Part shown: piece after piece, positions 37,328-48,745 of the stretch
How the letters are laid out: each line of letters begins with the position of its first letter
How positions within the stretch are numbered: position 1 is the stretch's first letter
Notes under the pieces: generated by a model
What the model saw: only the letters and a program-made list of their open reading frames with translations
What the model was told of the DNA's origin: nothing
Database searches by the model: none
Made by a program: the position numbers and the translations under genes
Source: Lepeophtheirus salmonis
Taxonomy: Eukaryota > Arthropoda > Copepoda > Siphonostomatoida > Caligidae
DNA length: 64,000 bases
Assembly: GCF_016086655.4 (NCBI RefSeq)
Contig: NC_052131.2
Coordinates: forward strand, 15,333,657-15,397,656
Reading direction: 5' to 3'

Positions 37328-38005
37328 CAGGGCTATGTTTGAATCTAATATCTTTTCTTGGAGTCGGAGTCAGGAGTTGGACCTTGTACCGACTCCGGCT
37401 ACAAAAATTATTATAATTTATATAAACAAAACTTATTTATAATCTATGGGTTGTATTGAGTAATCGTAAAGTTATTTTCGATTTGGTTATAAATTATTGG
37501 TATTAAGTACTATTAATTTAGGACACTTATTCAGTTATCTAATTTATAAGTTTACTTTACAAATTTCAAACGTGCTCTATAGTCCATGCCATCACAATTC
37601 CCAAGCACTTCTAAAGTCTAAATTATTATGTTGGGTAGAGCATAAGCAGTAGCCGTACTTGTTCATTAATTAGGCTTGTGAATAGTCAATTACATCAGAG
37701 AAAAGTGTAATATTGCAGTAAGATGTTGTTTGTATTATCGTTCCTTGTTTACGAGTACATCAATTATTTTCCAAAACTCATGAATGTATTAACAATAGAT
37801 AGATTTACATCAATTTAATTTCTTGTTCATCTAGTTGTAAATCATATTTTCCAAATATTTTCTTTATAAATAGCAGAATCATTAACTACGTATAAATTTA
37901 AAGTATATAGACTCAATAGTACGTATATTGCCTATAAAACATATGATTAAAAAATAATAATGTGTGTTGGAGTCGGGCATTTTATGTACCGACTCCGCAG
38001 CCCTG
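37328..38005. mobile_element. Non-autonomous DNA element with CAGGGCT ends
   Basis: CAGGGCT at the left and AGCCCTG at the right frame a 678-bp stretch. Inside each end lie GGAGTCGGAGTC and TACCGACTCCG words in inverted arrangement. The ends resemble those of short hAT elements. The eight bases outside each end (TAAGGTAG, GTTTGAAG) do not match, so no target duplication is confirmed. No transposase frame is present; the ORF at 37183-37416 is a shadow. Confidence 0.5.
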
Positions 38006-39226
38006 GTTTGAAGTACCTATTACCAAATTGAGTCCGTGTAAAAAAGAACAAAGACCGGAAATGAGACCAATAAAGCTGAACCAAGATCAAAACCGTTGAG
38101 ATGAAAGAACCGAGACCGGGACTGATATATCAGCTGAACCTGAACTGGACATAACCTTGATTATAACCTAAAGAGACTCTAAGGAAGGAAAAGACAAGAC
38201 GGTTGAAATAAAAAAAACAATTATATAAATTAAGTTCCATCATCCAAATCAAAAAAGACTGTGAAGAGGTCTTTATAGAGCACGAATATAATGCAATTGT
38301 AATGTGTCTCTACAAAAGCCCCATCCCTAATAATGACACTGCCCAAATGATGAACATGGCGTATTCTATCCATTTCATCCCTTACAGATACATTGATATA
38401 CATTTCAACATTGATATGTTTATCACTTTAAAATAACTTTACTCCATTTTTCTTTTTAACTTCCATCTGAATAAATGAAATGTAAGATTTTAAATTAAAC
38501 AAAAAATTGAAAATAGTCAAATAGTTTACTCAAATTAGGTTATTAATGTTACAAGAGTCAAGACCCACCTATCAACAACAACAACAACTGATATAAATTC
38601 CTTTTCATATAAATTATATATAAAAATTGTTTTAGAGGAACTAAAGAACCATAAATTAAGAAGAGAAAGATTTTTATATACTTCTTCTTTTGTATTCATT
38701 CTGAAAATATATACAATATTAGTTATTTATGGTGGTAGACAGTAGGAAATTAAGAGATTTAGAGTTCCTTGGGTAATACTCATCATGTAAAATAACCACA
38801 GGTATAATCAATCATATGTAAGAAATGATTTAATATACATATGTATGGTCATAAAACCAATATAAAACTTGTTTTCAAAATAGTTTCTCTAAACAAAACG
38901 TTAATAATATTTTAGCTCTTAACGCCTTAGTATCATATTGGATACATGACTTTTCAAATTCTCTTTTTAATAATCTAAAGAGAAAAATGTGATATACAAA
39001 ATGAAAATTTCTTTATAATGATCTTACTGTGTTCCAAACGTATTTCCTCAAAAAAAAAAATTCAAAATAGTAATTGCAAGGAGAAAATGATTTGTATTAT
39101 AAGTATCAGCAAATACATAATTCTGTTTGGATACCATATAAGTCTTATAATAAGAGTGCATCTTTTAAATTAAGATTATTAAACTTATTATACTCACTAA
39201 TAAAGAACACATATCTATAGGAAACC
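38006..39226. other. AT-rich gene-free stretch
   Basis: Nothing recognisable. Confidence 0.45.
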
Positions 39227-39693
39227 CAGGGGCGTCTGCAAGATTATATACAAGTATATATATATATTTTTTTATATCCATTTTTATTCAATGCTGTTGA
39301 CAAAAAATTTCAAATATGAAAAAAAATCTATAGCACTTAAAAAAATAGTTTCTTTGGAAAAAATTTCAAAAATTAAATTTAAAATGTTTCATATTTTTTT
39401 TTTAAATTTCAAAAATGAAAATTTAAAATCTTTCATTTCTTGGAAAAAATTTCAATAATCCATAGCTATTCACAGAAAATTAGTTTTTTTTTTTTTTTAA
39501 ATTGTAAAATTAAATTTCAAATATTAAATAAATGAAAAAATATATATATTAAATTCTTTGAAAAAAAAATTAAAATATTAAATTAAAAAAATTTAAAATA
39601 TTAAATTCTTTGAAAAAAATTAAAATATTAAAAGCAAGAATTCTTTCATTTGAGGGGGCTGCAACCCCTCCAGTCTATCCCTTGCGAACGCCC
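39227..39693. mobile_element. GGGGCGTC-family MITE, long copy
   Basis: It starts CAGGGGCGTCTGCAAGATTA and ends TCCCTTGCGAACGCCC, an inverted pair. Just inside the right end is GAGGGGGCTGCAACCCCTCC (39652-39671), itself a near-palindrome. The interior is a nearly pure A/T array of ATTTCAAA and TAAAATATTAAAT words. Confidence 0.65.
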
Positions 39694-40323
39694 ATAAGAC
39701 CTAAGAGTGATATTTATTGGCGCAGCTGCAAAGTATGCCGCGTTTAATAAGTTTAATTTGATAAGCAGTCAATCTTTTGTGCTACTGGCCTTATTCAGTT
39801 TCCAAGAACTCAGAAGCATTTTTTGAAAGTCTTCAAGGTGACCCATGTTCATTAACCAAAATATTGAAACGTTGATTGATTATTTTTAGTAGTAAGTGTT
39901 AGCTATGATATGTAATTTCAAGCTGAACGACATTTTATGCTAATGAACACAATTCTTCCTAGCAATTCATCTTATATTTTTGTATATTATAAATCTACAT
40001 ATTTTATGATATTAATAAGGATTTTAAAATAAAAAATGTTTAATTTTGGAGTGATTTACAAAAAAAAACCTTTTTGTTCTTAGAAAAGAGCAAGGTAATT
40101 TTTTTTTCTTAAATCAGAAAAATCTGACCAAGCATAAGCCTTGTGAGCTTTATGGGACTAAAAGATTTATATACTTCAAAAGTACATTGTACTCTCATAT
40201 TGAGAAGGTGTGTTTCACGAACAGTAACGTGGAAGGGTCTTACTAATTAATCAAATGTTGAATATTTTTAGATACTGACAAATATTATCATCAAGTATGA
40301 TATTTCTATTAATGATAATTATA
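39694..40323. other. AT-rich spacer before peptide gene 2
   Basis: No gene. It leads into the promoter shared with gene 1. Confidence 0.45.
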
Positions 40324-40327
40324 ATTA

Positions 40328-40392
40328 CACTTGCACAGGATAGAATCAAATACAGAAGTATAAAAGGACTCTGATTCTGATTAAAAATTATC
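40328..40392 (+). promoter_or_regulatory. Promoter of peptide gene 2 (E-box, TATA, initiator)
   Basis: An E-box CACTTG (40328-40333) and TATAAAA (40359-40365) are followed by the same TTATCATTC initiator-like word as in gene 1 (A at 40393). From GACTCTGATTCTG to the ATG the two promoters differ at one base only. The stretch between E-box and TATA has diverged, including length. Confidence 0.65.
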
Positions 40393-40418
40393 ATTCTATT
40401 TTGTGATATTCCATCATC

Positions 40419-40687
40419 ATGCAATTCAACTTGAAAACAATCTTCGCCATCCTTGCCATCTTCGGCCTTGTTATGCCCGCCGCTTTGGGACTCCAAAAGG
40501 GTAAGTGAAGGAGTTCCTCTCATCCTTTGATCCCCTGTGATTATCATTTACTCCATTGCAGCCCAACACTCTAGAGAAAGAAGAAGTGCTCGTCCTCTTC
40601 AAAAGCGTAAGTTATTCATATTTAATCCATATTGATATTTTGTAGATTATGATTATTCTATCCTCTATTTCTATAGAAAAACAATAA
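40419..40687 (+). CDS. Small secreted basic peptide precursor, copy 2 (three exons)
   Basis: This is the paralogue of the gene at 28826; the function is unknown. Exons are 40419-40500, 40562-40606 and 40677-40687; introns are 61 and 70 bases with GTAAGT donors and CAG or TAG acceptors. The product is again 45 residues. Exon 1, which encodes the whole signal peptide, is identical to copy 1 at all 82 bases. Three residues differ in the secreted part: Asp to Glu (AQHSRERRSARP) and the last two, which become KQ in place of RH. The positive charge is kept. The splice sites and frame are intact, so both copies look functional. AATATA at 40783 may serve as the polyadenylation signal. A 98-codon ORF on the opposite strand overlaps the gene and is a shadow. 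Confidence 0.8.
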
Positions 40688-40859
40688 GGAGCAAGTACTT
40701 GAAGCAACTATGAACAAATTTATTTTTGCAACATCAAAAAGTGTTTGTTTCTAATTGTGTACCCAAGATTTAGCAATTATGAAATATAAACAATAACATC
40801 ATAAAATACTCAGACAAGTTTCGTTTACAGAAAATTCCTTTTATTTTTTATTTTTAATG

Positions 40860-43100
40860 TTGGTGGAAAAATCTCAGTACCTGTTTAAGTTCCAACATAT
40901 AAGTGCAAAAAAGTGCTTTCATTTTCTCCATCTCCCTTACGCACTGAATTAACGAGATCTTATTTCATAAACTCATTTAGCAAAGTAGGAGTAAATTGAA
41001 GTTTAATGATATCATATGAAACACTTTTATATTTTATTTTATAAAAGGTTAATAGTTTTATTTCGTAAGACCAAAAAAGGCGGTAATATTAAACATTTTG
41101 GAAACTAAAAAACTTCAAAATAGGACCAAGCAAAACAGAGGCTTTTTCAAAAAAAGTAAAAAAAAAAAAAGGAATTAGATTTGTTGAAAATGGATATGGT
41201 AATCAAATCTTAATTATTCTTTTAAGGCCTTTTCATCACGTTTTCTCTCTAATTCATTCTTTTATCGATTGTATCACCTAGTTTCTTGCTCTTACCATAA
41301 AGCACACTCAATTTATCACTATATATGTATAATTGATAACGACAAGTGGGGTGCTCAGCCCATGCTGCCGTAATTTTGAGAGATGCATTTAATACGTTAT
41401 CTCGTTGTACACCATCTTCATTCTAGAGCTCTATAGAATATGTCAAGGAAAGCGGGAGTGAATTTTTGGGGTTGCGAGATAGATATGATTGCACAGTTGT
41501 TATCATTATTCATTAAATTTTGAGGAGCGAACATCTTATTAGAAAGTAGTCGAGAGTGGTTGTACTCTTCAAAAACAGAAAGTAACAACGAGGGTTTGCT
41601 CGGGAGTTAAAAGCGTAAGTACTTGCTGGACGAGGAGTAGAATTGAGGATCCACAAAGGATTAATTCCAGCCTACATGTTATTTCTATATAACATATGGG
41701 ATTTAATATTTATTTATTTCCTCTCATGACTGGTTTCAGCTGATTCAATAAAGCGTCGTGACTTTACTTGCAAACATTCTTCAAATTGTCAGGTTTATAA
41801 CATTCATTTTTGTTTTATTTTTCTATAGTGTTTAAATATATTTAAAGCCTATAGTTGACATCCTTCTAAGGAAAAAACTAAGTTTAGAAATTAGAAAAAG
41901 AAAGACGGTTGATGTGTTGCTCTTTCACCTTTTTACACCATTATTTAAAAGGTTGTGGGTGTATTGAGTTCTCCCTCTAAAGTAAGCATTCTCACCTATC
42001 TTTGGTCTCAAATATTTTTAAAGGATCTTAATTAAGTAGTACCATATACCTGACTCCTGCCTTTTTCTCCCACTCTTTCTACAAAAATGTCAATTCACTC
42101 ACCATGCCACAACAAAGCTACGAATATACAGTAAAGGAAATAAAAAAGGTGTCTGAAAGAGTTAATTGATATAAAATACGTACAATTAGGACTTTTATGT
42201 TTATTAATATGAAATCACACCAGTATTTCGCGTAATAAAACAACAAAAGCGTTTGAGAGCAAATATTTAAACATAACTAGGTATGATTATAATTGAGAGA
42301 CTTTCACAAAAAGGTGTAATCTTATAGCATTTTTTTTGGTTCAGGAAGTGAGGTACTTATGATAAAACGGTTCTTGGTAATTTTGTCGCGAACATTTTTG
42401 CCGCCTACATTTTTACCACTAGTAATTTTGCCTTGAGTAAATTTTGCTGCATGAAATATTATCTGCATTTTTACATTTTTATATTATCGGATCTAACTTC
42501 ACTTTTGTATCTCGATCAGATTAATTATATAGTTAGAAAAAGAAGAAAAAAGGAAAATAATATCAATATTAGTAAATTTTCTTGCTCTTCTTTAATTTTG
42601 AATTGCATCCATTCAGTCCATCCATCATTTCTGGGATTTCAATTTTTAACCCAAATTGGAAGAGTTGCTTAAAATTACAACGTGAATTAGTACACATTCA
42701 AAAGTCTAAGATAACCTTGTTTATGTATATGCTACGGAGAGTGTTATTATTTTTCTCGTCATGAAAAAAATTAACTTAACAGTGTCTTAGTGGCTTATTG
42801 TATTGAAATTGGATATTAAAGCTTGTCTGGATCTGCTTCTGATATTTAATTCACCATCTTGTTCCACAGTTTTGTCAGAATCTGAAGATATGTTAACATA
42901 TCTTAGGCTGAGTACTGGAAAGGGTTCCTACGTTCTACATGACGTTAGATTTAAGTTTACTTCATTGATATTATAGTATAATGGAAACAAAGTTAGCAAA
43001 GTATTATCTTCACTCGGAAAGAATGGCATCACTCCCACCAGATAACCCGCCTGATAGGGTTGTTGGAATAGTTGGAAAAGAACGAATTTGATTGGTGAAA
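40860..43100. other. Gene-free stretch
   Basis: Homology to copy 1 ends at about 40855. A copy of the GAGTAGAATT short repeat lies at about 41520-41660. The ORFs near 42433-42764 show no motif. Confidence 0.4.
41520..41660 (+). repeat. Dispersed short repeat (GAGTAGAATT family)
   Basis: It ends with GGACGAGGAGTAGAATTGAG (41618-41637), matching the tails at about 4470 and 49195. The limits are approximate. Confidence 0.35.
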
Positions 43101-43105
43101 GAGAC

Positions 43106-43114
43106 TATATAAAG
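43106..43114 (+). promoter_or_regulatory. Possible TATA box of the zinc-finger ORF
   Basis: TATATAAAG lies 116 bases before the ATG at 43230. No clear initiator word sits at the expected 30-base distance, so this is weak. Confidence 0.3.
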
Positions 43115-43229
43115 AAAAGGAATAAAACATGTTGGTACCCTTGCATCTTCTAAACAACTTCTCCTCAGTATTGTACTAATTGTCAGCAAAGCAACTTCCC
43201 CTAACTGCTCTCTCACGTGTATCATCATC

Positions 43230-43466
43230 ATGTCGAAGAAAACGTGCCTTTTTTCATGGGTTTCTAACAACGGAGTTACTGATGTGTGGAATGAAGATGT
43301 GGAATTTTTTTTTTGCCGTTTTTGCGGTTTCTCGTTCTTTATGACAAGTAATTCGCCACTCCAAAACCTCTTATCACATCAACAGCTTAAAAGTATTCAA
43401 GAAACACAAGATTCAAGGAGACGAAGGAGAATTAAAGGGTTCATCATTCAGTTTGTTAATTGTTAA
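43230..43466 (+). CDS. 78-codon ORF with CGGBP1/hAT-type zinc finger, possibly a relic
   Basis: The ORF starts MSKKTCLFSWVSNNGVTDVW and continues NEDVEFFFCRFCGFSFFMTS to about residue 40. The order 'V-T-x-x-x-x-E-D-x-x-x-F-F-C-x-x-C' followed by LLSHQQLKSIQETQ fits the N-terminal finger of CGGBP1-like DNA-binding proteins, which derive from hAT transposases. The C-x2-C pair is present and one His is in place. The final His of the finger (usually in HxxxxxH) is missing, so zinc binding may be impaired. The protein stops at 78 residues, after a basic RRRRRIK stretch. Full CGGBP1 proteins are about twice as long. It could be a small domesticated gene or, more likely, the broken 5' end of a hAT-related copy. 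The minus-strand ORF at 43010-43270 is a shadow. Confidence 0.4.
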   Translation: MSKKTCLFSWVSNNGVTDVWNEDVEFFFCRFCGFSFFMTSNSPLQNLLSHQQLKSIQETQDSRRRRRIKGFIIQFVNC

Positions 43467-45480
43467 TTGCTGAGAGAGTCTTTAGTATTATGAATATCAT
43501 CAACACGAAAAGGAGGTTTTAACTAAGTACTAAGAAATTGAGGGAATTGTTGATCACCAAATGGAATGAATGTCTTGTTATCATTTAATTGTCAACAAGT
43601 AAATATTAACAATATATTTTAAATAATTTGTTACTTTATTGCCTCATTTCTATTCTTTAGATTTCGTGCCAAAGTTCTCTATTCATCCTTTATGGTCAGT
43701 GGTCACTAAGAAGTTATGAGTACACTTCCTGTAATGATGGGTTGGATGTTCTCTAACTAACAATTCATTTTGTTTTGCATAAATTTACATAATATGTATA
43801 ATATACATTTATAAAGCTATTTATAGGGAAGTTATATATCAAAAATATACAACAATCCCTCTTCCTTCATGTGTAAATAAATAAATAATTTTAGTTAAAG
43901 ATATATACTAAAAGATTCTCTTTTGATTGGGTTGGAATCGATATTTACTTTGAACATTTGATCCAGTGACAGATACAATTGCACCTGTCTACGGCAGGTT
44001 GCGTGATTGGAGCTTGTGCCCTTACATATAGTATTGGAACTCATTGACTATTCTTTTTATTATTATTTATTTATTATTTCATCATTATTTTCCTTCTTTC
44101 TTCTTCTCCTAGCTTTATAATGAATCTCATCTGCCATCAAAGGCTGAAAATATGTCATGCATAGAGATGGTTTTTTTGTAAGACCTTGAGGAAAATTTGG
44201 GGGAATACTACATATGGTACACCTGAATTCAGATCCTTGTTAATATCAGCTGCCTGTTTTATGATTTTGGAGGGAGAAAATGAATGTCTTCTACATTTAA
44301 AATAACATTATTGCAGGGAAAATATTATAATTATACTTAAATTTAACTATATTTATTTTATTAAGCATTTTAAAAGTAATTTAAATCAAAGATTGACGAG
44401 AATTCTTCTTTTAGAGGGAGATGTTAGAACACCACGATTGATTAGATAATTTAAAATAAAGATGAACCGTTTTTTTTCCCTAATCGCTATACTTAGTTTT
44501 TCCTTCGCACAACTACCCTCTTTGGTAATGCAGCAAAATCTCCGTGAGGCAAAATTTCCGGTTACAGATAACACGATGTAACAGCTATTAAATAAAACAT
44601 TGCTATTTTTCATAAAATAAAAAATAGGCAAATACTTCTATGTACATCCAAAATATACTCATAAAATTTAGTTTTTATTGTATCTTCTTTTTTATTTTGG
44701 GTTAGTTGAGAAAATATCGATTGTATTCATATTTCATTTATGTATCGACCGATTAGTATTTAATTTCAAAATGAACTAAACACTTTTTATATATTGGATG
44801 TATAATTAATTTATGTCTAGCAAACATTTATTCAAATATTCATGGAGATAAAAAGAGCAAATATAAGAACGATGGGAAAATATATGCACTAAGCAAAGTA
44901 AATAAATAAGAGAGATGGAGACTTGGGGAGAATACTGCATACTAATTAATTTCCATTACGCCGTCTAATTCTTGAGCTTGATGGACCATTTCTCTCAGAT
45001 AATAGATTATCTGTACCAATATGAAAGCTGCTAGACTCGGTTACAGGCTTGGATATCAATTCAAACTTTCCCCTAATCTCTATTGGCCCACCACTAATCA
45101 AATTTTAGGATAAGGTAATTCAACATTTATCTACAGATTAAGACTACGTTTATATAATAGTGTGTGATATCAGGACAGGAGTTTTTCTAGGAAGGATGGA
45201 TTTCTTGGATATTGGACCTGTTTACCACAGTCGTTGGCTCGGCACTACCAACATACTTTTAAGAGTTTGGGTATAAAAGAATGTAATGAAGAGAAAAATA
45301 TAAAAAACTATGCGACTCATAGTTAAGTTTATAATTCGTGTATTTTATCTTGCTTCAATACCAAGGTGAAGCACTGTTGCATAGAATTGCCTTAGTACAT
45401 CATATTTCAACTTAATAAAAAACCCAGTATTTGAAAATATAGAAAAAAAACCATTTTCTCTCATTTTCAAAAGTATTAAA
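43467..45480. other. AT-rich gene-free stretch
   Basis: No gene is supported. The 81-codon minus-strand ORF at 44386-44631 has no motif. Confidence 0.45.
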
Positions 45481-45483
45481 ATT

Positions 45484-45860
45484 TTATTCCATATGGCCTT
45501 CTTTTGCCCGAACAATAGCCTTGAACCTCTTAAAGTATCTAGTGGAGCTCGTACACACCATTTTTCCTGGGATATCAGTCCATAATGTCTTAACAGATCC
45601 TAAATTGGTACCAGAAATGGCATTAGCCTCCCTCTGCGCCATATTTTACATTCAAAAATCCAAGGGATTGTAATTTGGTGGGAAAGTAGGCCAAGAGTGA
45701 TCATATTGTCTAAACACTACTACGAAACAATGTTTTTTGTATTTGTTGAAGCACAATCATGCTGCTGAAAGCAAATAGGGACCTCATTCAATTACAGCTG
45801 GATTCAGAGTAACACCTTTACCCTAAAACAAATGTTTCACTAATTTAGCAGAACCTACAC
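45484..45860 (-). pseudogene. Tc1/mariner transposase C-terminal remnant
   Basis: Read on the minus strand, words in order are VTLNPAVIE, a Gln/His-rich block with ALCFNKYKKHCF (decayed QQDGAPxHTA), then DHSWPTFPPNYNPLDF (family 'WPSxSPDLNPLDF') and MAQREANAISGTNLGSVKTL, ending FKAIVRAKEGHME and a stop at about 45484. The last block is the standard ending of IS630-type transposases ('AVIxAEGGHIE'). Frameshifts and stops lie between the blocks, and the N-terminal half is not recognisable. Confidence 0.7.
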
Positions 45861-47084
45861 CATAAATGCATTTCATTTATTTTTTATTTTGAAATTAAAG
45901 TTGTATAGACTTTTAAAAAACAAATAAATACATTAATTAACTAATTAAATCAATAAAGTGAGAATGTCAAGTCAAATCATCATTTATTTAATTAAGAATT
46001 CTGAACTATTTTTGAGAGGAAACATCTCTAAGCAGTGATTCCTACGAAAATATACTTCTTTGTAATTGAACCAATTTATGAGTCGATATCGATTCTAGTT
46101 ACTAAACAGTGTCCCATGGTAAACAATTAGAACCCCACATAACCAGTATATCAAGTGAGGATACTCAATACTTAATAAATAGTCACGGTATGGAAGGAAA
46201 AATAAGAAAATTATACTTTAAAAGATAAAATATAGGTATTTATTTTAATTTATAAATAAAATCTTATAGTAAATACATTTCTTCTTCTAAACATTAACAA
46301 TATAATTTATTTAAGGAAAATATCTAGATTGAGGTTATTTAATGCCAAATTCTGGCAAATTTAATTTAGCTTCAGGCCATTTTATAAAGTTAATTTATCT
46401 ATTTATCCCTCCTAAGGTCGATCGACAAGTGTTGCGTATAGTTATTTTCTAATTAAATATCATAAATCAATCGATGTAGATAGATAAGTATTGGTGGAAT
46501 ACATCAAATAGACGAATTACCGACCAAAATGTTTATGATCTTTGATCATTATTCTTTCATAAGTTTAATTGCAATTGAGAATCTGACAAAAGTAGAGAAA
46601 GAGAGTGAGACCAATCGAATTATCTTAAACATAAAACTTTCTTCCTCATAAACGATACTAAACAACGGAGACTCATATATTAGGCCAAACAGGTCCACTA
46701 AAATTCTAATATTTATTAAATAGCGACTGAACAAAATAATATTTTATTTACATTGACGAGTGAATAGCAGGAGATAAAGCCATTATTGCATCTTCTTCTA
46801 GTGTTGTAGCAAAGATAGTTTGTCTCTCTTCTTTAGGAGGGAGCTCAGAAGATATTACTCAATAAGCGCTCTCTCTTTAACATCTTCTAATTTAATTTAA
46901 GGAATGGACACCCATCTTCATAATTGACTTAAGCAATTTTCATCTCTGGACAGTTCTTTGGTCCAACCCGGTATAAAGACAGTACCTTCATCTATCTTGT
47001 AGGTGCAAAAAGAGAGCTCGAATTTGGTCGAAAGAGTTATCTCTTTCGACGACTATAGCATCTCCTTGCTTCAGACTCTTAAAC
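45861..47084. other. Stretch with coding-like patches on the minus strand
   Basis: Mostly AT-rich, but two open minus-strand patches look like decayed protein: 47084-46998 (SLKQGDAIVVERDNSFDQIR) and 46858-46761 (SSELPPKEERQTIFATTLEE then DAIMALSPAIH). They are separated by stops. I do not recognise the family; a retroelement ORF is the likeliest source. Confidence 0.3.
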
Positions 47085-48745
47085 TAAGAATAATTCATCC
47101 TTCCTTCTTAAGGGGTTTCAGAAAAGATTTGAGACGGTAGCAAGGGATCCCCAACCAATTATTTCTACCATAGGCGTTTCTCCTTTGGAGTAGATTTAAC
47201 CAAGAGTTGAGTAGAAGCTTGTTCCCTTATCCCATACTATTCCATTCCAGTATAACAATGGAACACTCCTTTGACATAATAAATAACTTATAATTTATAA
47301 ATTATATGAATAAATAATAACATAAATATGGACTTATTACAAAATAAAGGAAGGTAAAATATTATCTCCAGATTTACTTGTTTAAATTGAGTGACCAAAC
47401 TATTAAAAATCAAAGGACATGATAACAATATTCAAGCACTTAGATTTGACTTATACTTATGAGCAAAGACTTGAAACTTGAAATGAACTTGCAGTATATT
47501 GACTTTTTCCTAATTCTAGTAAATGAAAATGGCTTATTTTCAATAGGGATTTATGTTTAAGTGTAATCAATTGACGAGACACAATGAAAACACATAAAAA
47601 TAATGATTTTCTTTTATTTCAACGATTTGATTTAATTTATAGACAAATCAATTGAAAGATTTTATTAAAATATATGAACTTATATATGGACTATCAATAT
47701 TCAATACACATGATTAAGAAGATACTTAATTTATTCAACTTTATGTTCAATATTATGCATGCAAAAATATTAAATTATTCGTTAATATGGAATGCACTAA
47801 TAAAATTTTATATTACATATTTACTGACATATTTATGTATCATTAATTTGTCAATGTCAGGATTTTAAAATATTCATTTTTTCTTTAAAAAATCGTAAGT
47901 AAAAAAAAATTCTTTAAGTTTAGACTAATGCATAGAATAGAGAATTATCGTTTTCGATATTTTGAAAATTTTCCACTTCATTAAGGATAATGATTGTCCA
48001 AAAAAAAGTATATATATTATATTCCAAAATAAGATTGGTAGATATGACGAAAACAGTAATACTGGGAATGTGAATGTGCATGAACCAGAGGAAAATAACC
48101 CAAGTACCTTTCCTCAAATGAGCTAAGGAAATCTATTAAGAGAACTACCACTTCTAGCTTTGGTGGAGTACGGTGTGGTGTAGTCAGTCTCTAAGTTATA
48201 CAGAAAAATTACGCATTGTTTGAAGTGACAGGACAATTGCTTGAAATGTTCTGTTTTTAGAAGAAGAATCTTATAAGTATTCATTCTACCTGTGATGAAT
48301 GCGGAAAATGCATCCATTACAGGGAAAATCATCTTAAAACTTTTTAATTTTTTTAACTTTTTAAAAAAAAAGGAGGTACTTTCTTTTCTTGTGGGCTATC
48401 TTAGGTAAAAATAATTGATATATCTGGTGCAGATTGAAGAACATATATACAGTTGCGTGATAATAAGTTAGAAATGTTGCGAATGAGAACTTGTCATATT
48501 TTAAATAATAATTAGTTCTCTTTAAACCAATGTGGACTTTTTATAATATGTAAGTTTATCTCTTTTTGATTAGTTTAACTGTTATTTTATAATTTTAAAT
48601 TTATTATACTAATTAATTATGATTATATCATTCAGGATAATTTTTATTCTGAGGATCCGGGGACTTTGGATATTGACAACCGAATTTAAAAAATATCAAT
48701 AGTTCTCCGAATATTAATTTAGATATATGAACAATTGGTTCACTG
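47085..48745 (+). repeat. Left copy of a 1.65-kb inverted repeat
   Basis: This segment recurs in reverse orientation at 60647-62297. Identity by eye is about 90 to 97 percent, with a stretch over 47674-47868 that is identical in both copies. The right edge is sharp (CAATTGGTTCACTG, then divergence); the left edge is fuzzy near 47085. It has no protein motif; ORFs of 64 to 69 codons inside are chance frames. It has no obvious terminal inverted repeat of its own, so a segmental duplication or an unknown repeat family are both possible. Confidence 0.8.

Noticed and set aside
40251..40547. 98-codon minus-strand ORF over peptide gene 2
   Set aside because: It is antisense to the promoter and exon 1 of the spliced gene; the corresponding frame is not kept open in copy 1. 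It is a shadow.
47674..47868. 64-codon ORF identical to one at 61514-61708
   Set aside because: The identity comes from the inverted DNA repeat. The composition is A/T-driven (Ile, Asn, Leu, Tyr), with no motif, and surrounding frames are not conserved.
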